Shown piece by piece: positions 11,330 through 21,915 of a stretch of DNA of 64,000 nucleotides. The stretch covers positions 227,996,467 to 228,060,466 of the forward strand of contig OX336388.2 in assembly GCA_946902985.2 (NCBI GenBank), in the 5' to 3' direction. The translations under genes and the position numbers were made by a program. Numbering within the stretch: position 1 is the stretch's first letter; each line of letters starts with the position of its first letter. The notes beneath the pieces were generated by a model that had not been told where the DNA came from, made no database searches, and was given only the letters and a program-made list of their open reading frames with translations. Source of the stretch: Meconema thalassinum. Its lineage: Eukaryota; Arthropoda; Insecta; Orthoptera; Tettigoniidae.

Positions 11330-11335
11330 TTTATA
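11330..11335 (-). promoter_or_regulatory. Probable TATA box of the BEL LTR (left copy)
   Basis: On the minus strand the LTR reads CCGGTATAAAGCCTG; the right LTR has CCGGTATATAGCC at the matching place (19032-19037). It lies about 280 bases into the LTR, a normal U3/R position, and an AATAAA follows on the same strand at about 17625-17630 in the right LTR. Inference from sequence only. Confidence 0.5.
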
Positions 11336-11666
11336 CCGGCCAACGCGCTGGATGCGTGATGTGGACAGATGACGTCGGCCAATCCGAGAGCGTGGAGCTT
11401 TCTCGAAAGCCGCTGAAGGCCAATCAGAGTAAGGGACCAACTGAAAATGAACCTCGTGACCAACATTATTTCCGGAAAAGATGTACAGTATCGCGGAACA
11501 CGTGCAAGCTGGTACAAATTGAGGGGGAAAAGGAGAGAATGACACTGACAGGTAAGAGGTTATGTTATAATAAAAATAAGTGAACTTTGTAAATTTCACT
11601 GAAAAGTGAACATACTGCCAGAGGGGCAACAAAGGAAAAAACTAAAAATAACATGAGAGAGAAGAG

Positions 11667-12827
11667 CTAGAGTGGCAGAGGGAAAATGACTGAAATAGGA
11701 CGAACACAGTGTCCTGATGAAGTTTTAAGTTTGACCACTCGAACTCTAGCATCTCTGCCATAATAGCATTTTATGACACGACCAGTTTTCCATACATGAG
11801 GAGGACTTGGGTCTTTGAGAAGAACCACATCACCCTCCTGAAGGTTAGGCCGAGAGAGCTGCCACTTGTTCCTCCTTTGGAGCGAGTGAAAATACTCAAG
11901 TCTCCACCTCTTCCAGAATTGAGCTTGAAGGGATTCTATCGTTCTCCACAAGATAGGCAAATACAGATCAAGTTTACGATCAAGCAACGGAGGAGACGCA
12001 GCTAAGAAACTGCCCACCAGAAAATGACCTGGGGTCAAAGGAAGGAAATCACAAGGATCGTTGGAAAGAGGAGAAAGAGGTCGTGAGTTGACAATTCCCT
12101 CAATGAGGATAATTAAAGAATTGAATTCTTCGTAAGTTACAATACTAGAGCCAAGAGTTTTCTTTAAATGTTTTTTTGTGAGTTTCACACAAGATTCCCA
12201 TCGTCCGCCCTGATGGGGAGCATAAGGAGGGATGAAATGCCATTTGAATTGGTTTAAGTGCGAGTATTGGAGATTTGCTCTTTCACACGAGGGGAACAAA
12301 GGGCTTTATACCATTGCTGCGAAGCTCCAACAAAGGTTTTGGCATTATCAGAGAAGACTTCTGAAGGAATGCCCCTTCGTGAAATGAATCTAGAGAAAGC
12401 GGAAAGAAAATATGAGGTGGAGGCACTAGTTATGAGCTCAAGGTGAATAGAGCCAGTGACCATACAGACAAATAGAGAAATGTATAGTTTTCCAAGGATT
12501 TTCCTTTTAGCACTAGGGTGATTTTGTTGATACACAAACGGACCGGCGGCGGCGTAATCAATGCCGGTGAAGGAAAAAGGTCTGCAAGGAGCTGAACGAA
12601 ATGGGGGAAGGTCAGCCATGAGTTGCTGATGAGGTTTAGGCTTAGCTTTGAAACAAGTAATACATTTATGTATAACAGAAGTGACTTCGTGCAAACCATT
12701 AATAGGCCAGTATTTTTCCCGTATCAAGCATAGAAGGGTTCTAGAACCAACATGTAAGTTTTGATAATGAAACTGACAAATGATTATCCGAGTGACATGA
12801 TGTTTAGACGGAAGGATAATAGGGTGC
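11667..12827 (-). pseudogene. BEL/Pao integrase
   Basis: Spread over three frames. The 12254-12727 part has a zinc-binding region (CITC, then KAKPKPHQQL) and the first two catalytic acids: FTGIDYAAAGPF and FSDNAKTFVGA. A frameshift near 12254-12299 leads to 11667-12299, which carries the third acid in GGRWESCVKLTKKHLK and the BEL-specific C-terminal domain with FWKRWRLEYFHSLQRRNKW and GDVVLLKD..WKTGRVI. Another frameshift near 12830 joins it to the RNase H segment. The enzyme would insert the DNA copy into the genome, making the 5-bp duplication seen here. The catalytic triad is preserved though the frame is not. Confidence 0.88.
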
Positions 12828-13809
12828 TTTTTTCATCAGAGAAGTCACAAAGAGAAAGTCTGCCGCCCACTCTCAACAAACCATCGTCATCTAGGAAAGG
12901 GCATAAGGCAAAATGCCTACTGTGTTTCTTGAGAGTTTGACCTTTAGACAATATGTTCATTTCGACTGAGAACGCCTCTCTCTGGGTGAGCCAAAGAACT
13001 TTGATGGTGGCAATTTGCAGTTCAACAGCCGAAAGAAAAGGCTGAGGGAATAGAGGTTGATCTAGTACTAAACATTTCCATCTGAGCATGTAAGCAGTGA
13101 TGCGCACTAGTTTTTGAAATGAAGAGTAACGTTCCAACAGGGAAGGAGTGTTGGCAGTTACAAAGGCAGAAGCTTTTATGCTGATTTCAGGAATATCCTC
13201 TAACGGGAAATTAGAGTTGGAAGGTCGGTTTTGAATTCTTTCAGAAAGCCATGAAGGGCCGTGCCAGTACAAACAGGATTGAGATAGTGACTTAGGTGAA
13301 CAACCACGAGAAATGGGGTCGGCGGGGTTGTCTTTGCTAGAAACAAGGTTCCATTGTTCTGGTTTAGAAACAGTTTGAATTTTCTCAACTCTGTTAGCTA
13401 CAAAAGTTTGCCAATTAGAAGGAGGTTTAGAAATCCATGCCAAAGCAATAGAGGAATCTGTCCAAAAATATATGTGCGAGAACTTACAGTTAAGTGTTTG
13501 TTTGAGTTTGTTAGCTAAATCGGCAGCATGTAGTGCGGCACAGAGTTCAAGACGAGGTAATGAAACGGGTTTCAAAGGCGCAACCTTAGATTTAGCACAT
13601 ATCAAATTGGAGAAAAAAGGGGAGCGGCTTACAATGTAAGCACAACATCCGTATGCTTTGGTCGAACTGTCAGCAAAAAGGTGCAAATCCAGGACAAGAG
13701 AGTAAGAGAATGGAACTAGCACTCTAGGAATGTCTATTAATGAGAGTTCACAAAGACTGTGCCGAAAGGTAAGCCACTTTTGTAAAAGCGAAGGAGGAAT
13801 GGGATCATC
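12784..13809 (-). pseudogene. BEL/Pao RNase H and linker
   Basis: In the same frame as the reverse transcriptase, after an in-frame TAG at 13810-13812. RNase H acids are visible: LFADSSTKAYGCCAYIV (D), LPRLELCAALHAADL (E) and YFWTDSSIALAWI (D), followed by the BEL hallmark NPADPISRG. The remaining ~200 residues form the connection to integrase and end in a frameshift near 12830 (DGLLRVGGRL is the conserved run just before the integrase zinc region). RNase H removes the RNA template during reverse transcription. Confidence 0.88.
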
Positions 13810-14830
13810 CTAATCCGAGTTCAATGACCATAGCTCTTGAATAAAGATTTTAGCTAGAACAATTACGGGTGCAATGAACTGAAGCGGGTCATATATCTTA
13901 GCTATTTCTGATAGCACTTGTCTTTTGGTTTGTGGAGATGAGCAAGACAAATTTACTTCGTAAAAGAATGAGTCAGCTTTAGGATACCAGTGTATTCCCA
14001 AAGCTTTAGTAGCATCCTCCAATTGACAAAGCTCTACTGGAGTATCAACAGGATAATGTGGCAAGAGATTGGATAGAAGTTCCTCAGAATTTGAGTTCCA
14101 ACGATGAAGTAAGAATCCTCCTTTGCTAAGTAAAGATTTTAAACTTTGAGAGAGTTCGATAGCCTCAGATACATTCTTGAAAGAAAAAAGAAAGTCGTCA
14201 ACGTAGAAGGAATTTTTTAACAAAATAGGAGTTTCAGAAGGAAACAAACGACCATCTTGGTCGGCAAGATGTTTCAAAGTACGAATGGCAAGAAAAGCCG
14301 ATGGTTTAAGCCCATACGTTACGGTTTTTAATTTAAATATCGTGATGGTTTTAGTAGGAGCATCACGCCAGGGAATTCGTTGAAGATTTTGTTGTTCGGA
14401 ATTAATCAGAATTTGTCTATACATTTGTTGTACGTCGGCTATGATTCCAATTGGAAATGACGAAAATTTTAAAGAATAGACGGGTGATCAGACTGAATGC
14501 AGGACCAGATAGGAGAGGGTCATTTAAGGAAATGCCATTGGCATCAGGGGCAGAACCATTAAAAACAACTCTTATCTTTTCTTTGGTGGAGGGATTCTTC
14601 CAAACGGGATGGTGATTTAAATACACTGAATCTAAAGAAGGGTTGAAATCTTGAACAGTCTCCATATGGTTAGAAGCTTCATAATCCTCCATGAATTCAA
14701 GGTATTGTTTGCGAGTGGAAGGATCTTGCTTTGAGTTGATTCTCAACTGCAAATAAGGCTTTAAGAGCTTTCGGATAGGAATCACATAAAGAAGGAGGAG
14801 AAGAAATGCGTGGCTTGTGAGAATGAATCT
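13810..14830 (-). pseudogene. BEL/Pao reverse transcriptase
   Basis: The N-terminal fingers (RKQYLEFMEDYEASNHM, HHPVWKNPSTKEKIRVVFNGSA, NGISLNDPLLSGP) lie in one frame at 14417-14785, and the palm (QILINSEQQNLQRIPWRD, YGLKPSAFLAIRTL, then FYVDDFLFSF at about 14190-14210) in another at 13810-14424, so one frameshift lies near 14420-14500. A second frameshift near 14755 joins the fingers to CDSYPKALKA upstream. YVDD is the polymerase catalytic motif and is intact. A TAG at 13810-13812 ends this segment; RNase H continues in frame after it. Confidence 0.9.
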
Positions 14831-15209
14831 GCCACGGTGGGTGAGTGGTTATAGTGTCGGACTACCAACCCCAAGATTGCAGGTTCGCCCCTGGCCATGG
14901 TAAGTGATTTTTGAAGGCGACAAAAATCACGATACTCATGTCATACGTTGTTGGCATTTTAAAGAACCCATTTGAATTCAGTAGGCCGTGTTCAATGGCA
15001 AAATTAATCTCGGGATTTTTCGCCAACACAAAGTTCCTCCATTCTCTACTTGAAAGCGCAGTAGTGTCAAGGAGTTTAGATAGCTAACCTCCTTGACTTT
15101 CATAGCGTTCAAAGGAACGACGAAATTTGACATGCAAGCTACCCTCTGGGTGTCAATTAACAAAGCTTGCACCAGGCACCCGAGGCCATACGATATTATT
15201 ATTATTATT
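14831..15209 (+). mobile_element. SINE family B, copy 1, inside BEL pol
   Basis: About 380 bp. The head GCCACGGTGGGTGAGTGG and the B box GGTTCGCCCC are tRNA-like; the body includes AAAGAACCCATTTGAATTCA and CTCCTTGACTTTCATAG, and the tail is (ATT)n. It lies opposite to the pol gene and interrupts it between the protease linker and reverse transcriptase. The flanking duplication is short or eroded (only ATCT can be seen at both sides). Two more copies are at 22898-23288 and 58720-59084. Confidence 0.85.
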
Positions 15210-15868
15210 ATCTGGGTTACGAACAGTGGTTTCTAAAAAATGTTGTTCACAAAATTCATCTTCCGATGAAAGAGAAGGAACAGATTCAATGGACTCGATT
15301 TGCCAAAATGTTTCCAGATGCTGATGAAGATCTGCATTACCGGTAGTCAAATAGCATTGAGAGGAACCTTGAACAGTTTGAAGAGGAATATAACCTGTGA
15401 TAAGCCAACCAAATTTAGTATGGTGGGCGTAGATGCCAGATGAAATATTAACCCTTGACGGAAGAAGATTTTCCAAAATGTGTTAGCGCCAAAAAGAATG
15501 TCAACGTGAGAGCTTTTATAGAATTGAGGGTCAGCCAGTTTTAGATCAGAGGGAAATTTCCATTCCTCAACGGAAAAAGAGCGACTGGGAGTAGGACTGC
15601 CAATACTCGGAATGGACAGACAGTTTAGATGAAAGTTAGTGCCATATTGGACTGAATCTTTCACCTGCAGCTTGACATAATTTAAGGAAGTAGACTTGCT
15701 GTTGTTGATACCAGATATTTCAATATTGGTGGAGAGTGGTTTGAGACCTAACCTTTCAACTAATGATGAGGTTATGCAGTCATGAGTTGCCGCATTGTCG
15801 AGCAAGGCTCGTACTAAGTGCCAATTGCCGGAAGAATCTTGCACTTGGACCTGAATTGTAGATAACAA
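15210..15868 (-). pseudogene. BEL/Pao aspartic protease and start of pol
   Basis: The protease frame (15347-15868) reads VQVQDSSGNWHLVRALLDNAATHDCITSS (start and end of the domain shown only in part here), then DILFGANTFWKI. The family active site is D-S/T-G; here it is D-N-A, which would disable the enzyme. A frameshift near 15470 leads to FGWLITGYIP and LETFWQIESIESVPS, the conserved linker before BEL reverse transcriptase, which stops at the SINE junction at 15209. Protease cuts the polyprotein. Confidence 0.83.
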
Positions 15869-15989
15869 AACTTGAGCACTACGCCATGAGGGGGTTGTTT
15901 GATTGTAGGATTGGGCAAAGGTATTTACAGTAGAAACAGAAGAGCTAGGTGGAGAAGCATCACTAGTGAGGCTTAGCGCAGGTTGGGCA

Positions 15990-17314
15990 CTAGGATTTGA
16001 AACTGTTCCAGGAATAGACCGTGGCTTTTCGAAGCGGTTTATGCATGCAAACTCCTTTCGAAGGGCAATCCGCTAAGATATGCCTTGAATAGAGGCAGTT
16101 AAAACAACATTTGTTTTGCGACACAGGATTTCTACGATCGTCAACTGAAAGGCCTTTGAAGGTATTGCAGGAATATAAAGGCTGCAAATTATTGCAAAGA
16201 ATGCATGAGGTTTTGTTACCTTGTATGGAGAAAACATGAGAATGTGAAGATTTTTCCGAGAAATGCTTGGTGGGTTTACTTCTGATGACATTGGAGGAAC
16301 CTTCAGCTTTATTGATTATAGCAGAAAGAATTTGACAACGTTCCTTTATGAAAGAGATCAAAACTTTAAATGTGGGTTCAGGTTTGTCCACTAAATCGGA
16401 TTCCCATGCTTTGCGAGTATTAAGGTCAAATTTGGAGGTAGTGAGATGTATGAGAAAAATACCCCAATGTTCAACAGGTTGTTTAAGATGTTCTAGGGCT
16501 CTTACATGGAGTTCAACGGTGTCTCCCAGACTTCTAAGGGATGATAAATTATCAGGGCGTGAAGCTGGTAAATCAAACGAGGCGTTCATATGGCGTTGAA
16601 TCCTAAGTTTGGCATTGACATATCGCTGTCGGATGAGGTCAATAGCTACCGAGTAATTTTCGGTTGTGAGAGGTAAAGCTTCAATTAACTTTAAAGGAGG
16701 ACCCTGAAGAACAGACTTTAAATAATAAAATTTTTGAATCTCAGGGAATGATCTATTATCATGTATTAGAGAAGAAAAAAGTTCAAAAAAGGAATTCCAC
16801 TATTTTTCCTCCCCTGTAAAGGTAGGAAGTTGGAATAGGAATCTCCGTTTCGCGGGCTTATAGGTCGTGTTCCAAGGACATTTTGAAGTTGGATTTTAGG
16901 AAGAAAGGGTTTGCTAACTTCGGATTTTTGATGGGTTGCTAATTGCTTAATTAAATCCTTAGCTTCGCCATACATATTGTAATACAGTTCTTCAACAGAA
17001 CTGCGATCCTGTTCTTGATCAGGTTCGATTGTTTCAATTTCGGTTTGCAACACATCTTACTCTTGAAAATGTTGCTCATAAACGTTAAAACATTGAACTA
17101 GAATGTCATAATTGTGATCATCAAAAGATTTAGAAACCAAAAACTGCTGAAAACGAGTAAGTTTGTTTTTACAGGCGGTTCTTTTAGCTATAAGCTCCTT
17201 AGGAAGAGACATGGCGGAACTTCGAGTACTTTCACTCTCCGATCTGCTCGACTGCCGAGCGTCTGAAGTTGTAGTAGTAGTATTGGTACTGGTAGAGGTG
17301 GTAACAAGGGACAT
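15990..17314 (-). pseudogene. BEL/Pao gag
   Basis: Start chosen at MSLVTTSTSTN. The Ser/Thr-rich N-terminus leads into a helical region (RTACKNKLTRFQQFL, SVEELYYNMYGEAKDL) and LPKIQLQNV, matching the start of the DUF1759 gag domain. A TAA at 17057-17059 interrupts it in frame, and a frameshift near 16800 moves it on to 15990-16589. There the domain ends (LDDL-like helices, VEHWGIFLIHLTTSKFD) and a zinc finger follows: KCCFNCLYSRHILADCPSKGVC. Gag forms the particle and packages the RNA. Confidence 0.87.
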
Positions 17315-17458
17315 CTCCGCTCACCCCAACACAGCTTTCATAGTGATAGCTGAAAAATACAATTAGCATTAATGACAGAAGTAGAAAGCTGCAATAGCTT
17401 AACGAATTGTTTGGCAACCTGTTTCCTACAATAAACAATTATGAAGGTTATTTAAAGG

Positions 17459-17476
17459 TCCCGGGTTTCGGCACCA
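17459..17476 (-). promoter_or_regulatory. BEL/Pao primer-binding site (tRNA-Phe)
   Basis: Minus strand TGGTGCCGAAACCCGGGA, complementary to the last 18 bases, including CCA, of eukaryotic tRNA-Phe(GAA), whose acceptor begins GCCGAAA. It is three bases inside the 5' LTR. This fixes the minus-strand orientation. The tRNA assignment comes from knowledge of tRNA-Phe, not from a search. Confidence 0.85.
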
Positions 17477-17479
17477 ACA

Positions 17480-19316
17480 TGGTTAGGATCTGTCAATGCG
17501 AGACCTCCTCTTTCGGGAAGGACTAGAAGTGAAGCTTCTAGTCTAATAAACTTTACTAAGTAGGAACAGATTGAACATTGATAAGTAAATAGTAATGGAA
17601 ACAGTTTGCCAATAACAGTGGTATTTTATTCAAAAACAACTTTCAAAATATTAACAATAAATAAATATATAAACATGTAAATGGAAATGTGACCTGTGAA
17701 AGGCCAACAACAAGTGATCAGGATTTCATAAGCTTTCAAAAACAACTCTCAAAAGATTAACAATAAATATATAAACATGTAAATGGAAATGTGACCTTTG
17801 ACAGGCCGACAACAAGCGAACAAGATTTCATAAGCTTTCAAAAACAACTCTCAAAAGTTTAACAATAAATATATAAACAGGTAAATGGAAATTTGACCTT
17901 TGACAGGCCAACAACAAGCGAACAAGATTTCATAAGCTTTGAAAGCCAACAGACCGGAGAGTAAGTAACCACTTTGTGGCCTGTTAGTCTAAATTCAAAA
18001 AGTAAAACTATGCAGGGTAAAATAGTGAGTAACTATAGTGCTCAAAAATGGCTTAAAATCTAGCCTAGGACTGCACACTGAGAGTAGGCTAGTTTATTTA
18101 CAGAAAAAATCAACATTAACATGCCAGTAGGGATAACATCCCGCTAGTCGCCTGATAGTTACAAGGCAAGGTTGTTTGCAATTGAAATGGGAGCATTCCC
18201 AAAAACACTTTGATAGATTAAATATAGAAATAACCATTTACTTCGTCAAATAGGTGAACTGGTGTTAAGCCCCATAGTTTATACAAAAATAGAGAAAAGG
18301 ATGATTTGTTTTGAAGGATAGTTAACATGCGAAAGAGAGAGAACAGTTGTTTTCTCATAGCCCACAATTTAAAGGCATAATACATGCTTAAACCACTTAA
18401 TAGAAGGAAATAAGTTGAGTTGGGCATAGTTTGACAAGTTATTTAAGTCATGTAACATAACCCTAAAAAGGAAAGATACTTTTTTTTAGTTTAGAAATGT
18501 TTTAGGTTATATTAAACACTTAGCTTGTTGGCGTTGGTATAGAGGAATTTCCACATAATAGAAATAGAGGAAGAACCTGTTGATCACATTTTTCCGTCTT
18601 AGAAATGTTGAAGACTTCGTGTCCAGTACAGAAGAAAATTTGTATATCACCTTTGCTGAAGACAAACCGACGTAGGCCAAGTATCGATGTTAACTTATAT
18701 AGATTTCGTAGAACTCGCTTTTGATCACTTTTTTCCGTCTTGGAAATGTTGAAGACGTCGTGTCCAGCACAGAAGAAAATTTGTATATCACCTTTGCTCA
18801 AGACAAACTGACGTAGGCCAAGTATCGATGTTAACTTATATAGATTTCGTAGAACTCGCTTGTGACTGTTTAGAATGCACTGCGGGTTTGACTAGAAGCA
18901 TTGTGCGATGCATCAGCACACAGCGTTGAGACACTTTCAAGAGTTGTGCGAACAGCGTGAAGACGGCTGAAGATGAGTGACTGGCATGGTGACTGGCTGG
19001 AGACAGGCAGTTGATGTAGGCCAGGGCAGGCTATATACCGGCCAACGTGCTGGATGCGTGATGTGGACAGTTGACGTCGGCCAATCTGAGAGCGTGGAGC
19101 TTTCTCGAAAGCCGCTGAAGGCCAATCAGAGTAAGGGGCCAACTGAAAATGAACCTCGTGAACAACATTATTTTGCGGAAAAGATGTACAGTATCGCGGA
19201 ACACGTGCAAGCTGGTACAAATTGAGGGGGGAAAAGGAGAGAATGACACTGATAGGTAAGAGGATATGTTATAATAAAAATAAGTGAACTTTGTAAATTT
19301 CACTGAAAAGTGAACA
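17480..19316 (-). mobile_element. BEL/Pao right (5') LTR
   Basis: 1837 bp, TGGTTAGGA...AGTGAACA, followed by the duplication ACACG at 19317-19321. It contains three copies of a ~104-bp tandem unit (starting near 17631, 17737 and 17839, each with CAAAAACAACT and AATGGAAAT.TGACCT) against two in the left LTR. It also holds two copies of a ~140-bp unit at about 18580-18860. A TATA-like box is at 19032-19037 and an AATAAA on the same strand at about 17625-17630. Confidence 0.92.
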
Positions 19317-19321
19317 ACACG

Positions 19322-19688
19322 ACCTCTCTGGTCTTTGAAGTTTAATGCGGAAAGTTCAATCTTAAATACAACAAATGCAGAAGTCTTGAATATATGAAAA
19401 TAGATGAAATTGTGCCTTCTGAAGAGAAGCCTCTTATATCAGACTACCAACTTGCTACGATTCGTCATTGTAATTGTAATAAACAGTGGATTATAGATAT
19501 CAATATTTCAAGAATGCGGCTGGCTGCGTGCTAGTGACGTCTCTTATAAAGTACTCCTCTCTCAGAGGGCTTTGAGTTAAATTAACAGAGTTAATGATTG
19601 TTGTTTAATGGTTTAATAGTACAGGCAGCCATCATTTGAATATATGACAAGCTGTATGCGGTTCCACAGTTTTCGTTATTGTATCTTA
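19322..19688. other. Unassigned sequence right of the BEL element
   Basis: AT-rich stretch that would be the flank into which the BEL element inserted. No open frame, repeat match within the window or RNA-like structure seen. Confidence 0.5.
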
Positions 19689-21204
19689 AACAAGTAGTTC
19701 CGTGAAGAACTATACAGCCTATTTTCATATATCCTACTTATGATAACTGCCACCTTCAACATACAGAATTTCAATTTGATTGCTGTAATAGATTCGTAGA
19801 TATTGAGAACCGACTAAATATTTCGGATGGTCGCCATGTTGGATTTTATATATGTAGGTCCTAGAGTTATGTACTGTTACATGCAGATTATTGTGAACGT
19901 GTAGTATTCAAACTTCAATCGCAAAATTAGGACACAAGAAAAAACAAGGAGATTTTAAAATTTTTCACAGCTGCCATCTTGAGGTTATGGAAACAATTGA
20001 AATAAATTAGATGCCAGTGGATTAATATTCGTATAAGGATTTACTGTACCAAGTTTCACTGCACTCGGATGGTTAAATTGAGAGAAACGTCTATGTGAAT
20101 ATTTATAATTCGCGTCACCGCCATGTTGGATTTGTGATCACCAGGTTATTTAAAGTCCTATAGGTGAACTTAAGTTCATAGCCGCTATGAACATTAAAAA
20201 ATGCAGTTTGATTGCTAAAATAGATTCGTAGATATTCAGTATCGTCTAAATATTTCGGATGGTCGCCATGTTGGATTGTTAAATGTATAGGCCATAGAGT
20301 CATGTACCATTAAAGGAAAATTATTGCGTAGGTTCATTATTCAAACTTTCACTTCGATCGCATGACTACATCACAAGAAATAAAAACTTAATTTTAAAAT
20401 TCGCACTGCCGCCATCTTGAGGTTATGTAAACAATTGAAGTAAATTAGATACCAGTGGATTACAATGTGTATAAATATTTCCTGTACCAGGTTTCAGTGC
20501 GCTTGGAACATTAAATCGCGAGAAAGGTCTATTTAAAATTTTCAAATTCGCTTGTTCGTTTTGTAGTTAACCGGTTTTTGAAAGTCTTATAGATGGACTT
20601 CCAGTAGTGCCCTTTATCTCCGTACAAAATTTTAGGGAGATACCGCTAATAGTTTCAGAGATATAGAATGCTGGTGAAATATTTCGCACATCCGCCATCT
20701 TGTGATTATGTAAACAATTGAACGAAGTTAAATGTCGGTGCATTACAATGTATATAAAAATATACTGTACCAAGTTTCATTGCGTTTGGTTGGTCAAATC
20801 ACGAGAAACGTCTATTTAAAAGTCGCAAATTCGCTTTGCCTCCATGTTGGTTTTGTAGTTACCAGGTTTTCAAAAGTCACATAAGTGAACTTATAGCAGT
20901 TTCCTCTATCACCAAAGAAAATGTCAGGGTAATATCGGTAATAGTTTCGGAGATATTGAATGCTGGTGAAATATTTCGCACAGCCGCCATGTTGGATTGG
21001 TGAGTCGTAACAAAATTTGAAGGGCACGGTCGAGGTCGCCGGGAATAGTGCTATGAACTTTCCGAGTTTCATTGAAATCGCTCCTGCCGTTTAGATTTTA
21101 TTAGGGGGACACACACACACGAATCACACACACACACACGCACACACACACGGACAAAAGGTGATCTCATAAGCCAATTTTTTCAAAATTGAAAATAGGC
21201 TAAA
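19689..21204 (-). mobile_element. HINE-like element, family A copy 1
   Basis: The left end reads ACAAGTAGTTCCGTGAAGAACT, a short hairpin (AGTTC/GAACT), then the subterminal repeat AGCCTATTTTCA. The right end has (AC)n at 21106-21150, then the partner TGAAAATAGGCT. Between them are degenerate ~260-290-bp units with CGCCATNTTGG-type motifs. Subterminal inverted repeats, a microsatellite beside one of them and a terminal hairpin are the layout of Helentron-associated non-autonomous elements (such as Drosophila DINE-1). The class is inferred; no Rep/helicase gene is present. It is matched in reverse by 28857-30377. Confidence 0.6.
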
Positions 21205-21324
21205 AAAGGCGTTATATTTTCTTATATTCCATAACTTCAAGATGGCCACTGCGCCGCATTCTAGTATTACAGAGTTGTCTAACATAAAAAAGAAATAACA
21301 GACAGTACAGACATATTTTAGACT

Positions 21325-21430
21325 TGTGTTACTCAGTAATCTAACACAACGAGAAATAGCAGCCAGGTGAGATATATCTCAGACTTTTACGCGTCACAAT
21401 TGGATTATGAAATGGAAGATGTATATACTG
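21325..21430 (+). pseudogene. Tc1-like transposase helix-turn-helix fragment
   Basis: One frame reads LLSNLTQREIAAR, a stop, then DISQTFTRH, which resembles the N-terminal DNA-binding helix-turn-helix of Tc1/mariner transposases. Only about 30 residues are recognisable, with one stop. No inverted repeats were found around it. Flanking sequence 21205-21324 and 21431-21640 is unassigned. Confidence 0.35.
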
Positions 21431-21640
21431 CGTCCAAAGTGCTAAGGACTAGGTATTTTTCAAAGGGCACCGAGGTGAAATTGTTTGTTTTTCAAGTCCT
21501 TGATTCTCGCCTAAAGAATATTTCTTTGCGTGATGTGCTGCCCTAAAATACATTTGCGCTGGAGTAATTCGATAGCAGTCACGTACACTATTATTAGTGC
21601 AGTTCAAGACGTTAGTGATGCGTGGACACAATCACAGTGG

Positions 21641-21910
21641 AGTGAGTGACATCTGGCTCCTGCCGCTGTGAGGTGAGCTACGACCGAAGTGCCCCCTGGG
21701 GGACACTTACTCAGTCCCTCACACACACACACACTCAGGGGAATTCCCGACTCCATATGCTCCTCAATAATCACTTAACCAGCAATTGGAGACCACAGAT
21801 AAAGTATATTTTATGTCGCTTATTCCATAATTTACCAAATTATACGTTCTTACCAAGGGGACATCACTTAACACTAGCAATACCATGCTATTTTTCAAAA
21901 CATGTGCTAC
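21641..21910. other. Unassigned sequence with short (AC)n tract
   Basis: An open frame spans 21646-22242 but crosses into the neighbouring inverted-repeat element and resembles nothing; judged chance. A CACACACA run is at about 21719-21734. Confidence 0.4.
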
Positions 21911-21915
21911 CAACT

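Larger units (their letters stand above)
9535..11612 (-). mobile_element. BEL/Pao left (3') LTR with SINE insertion
   Basis: Begins TGGTTAGGA and ends AGTGAACA; matches 17480-19316 throughout except for a 333-bp SINE with its 13-bp duplication, and one fewer copy of a ~104-bp tandem unit. It holds two copies of a ~140-bp unit (about 10878-11150) that are also double in the other LTR. Confidence 0.9.
9535..19316 (-). mobile_element. Full-length degenerate BEL/Pao LTR retrotransposon
   Basis: 9.8-kb element: LTR 9535-11612, coding region 11667-17314 on the minus strand, LTR 17480-19316, flanked by ACACG. The order on the coding strand is gag (DUF1759-like, then a zinc finger), protease (DUF1758-like), reverse transcriptase with YVDD, RNase H, integrase with the BEL-specific C-terminal domain (DUF5641-like). 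At least five frameshifts and two in-frame stops break it, and SINEs have landed in the left LTR and in pol. All enzymes of the cycle can be traced, so it was autonomous before decay. It sits 37 bases beyond the end of the Gypsy-type LTR. Confidence 0.93.
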
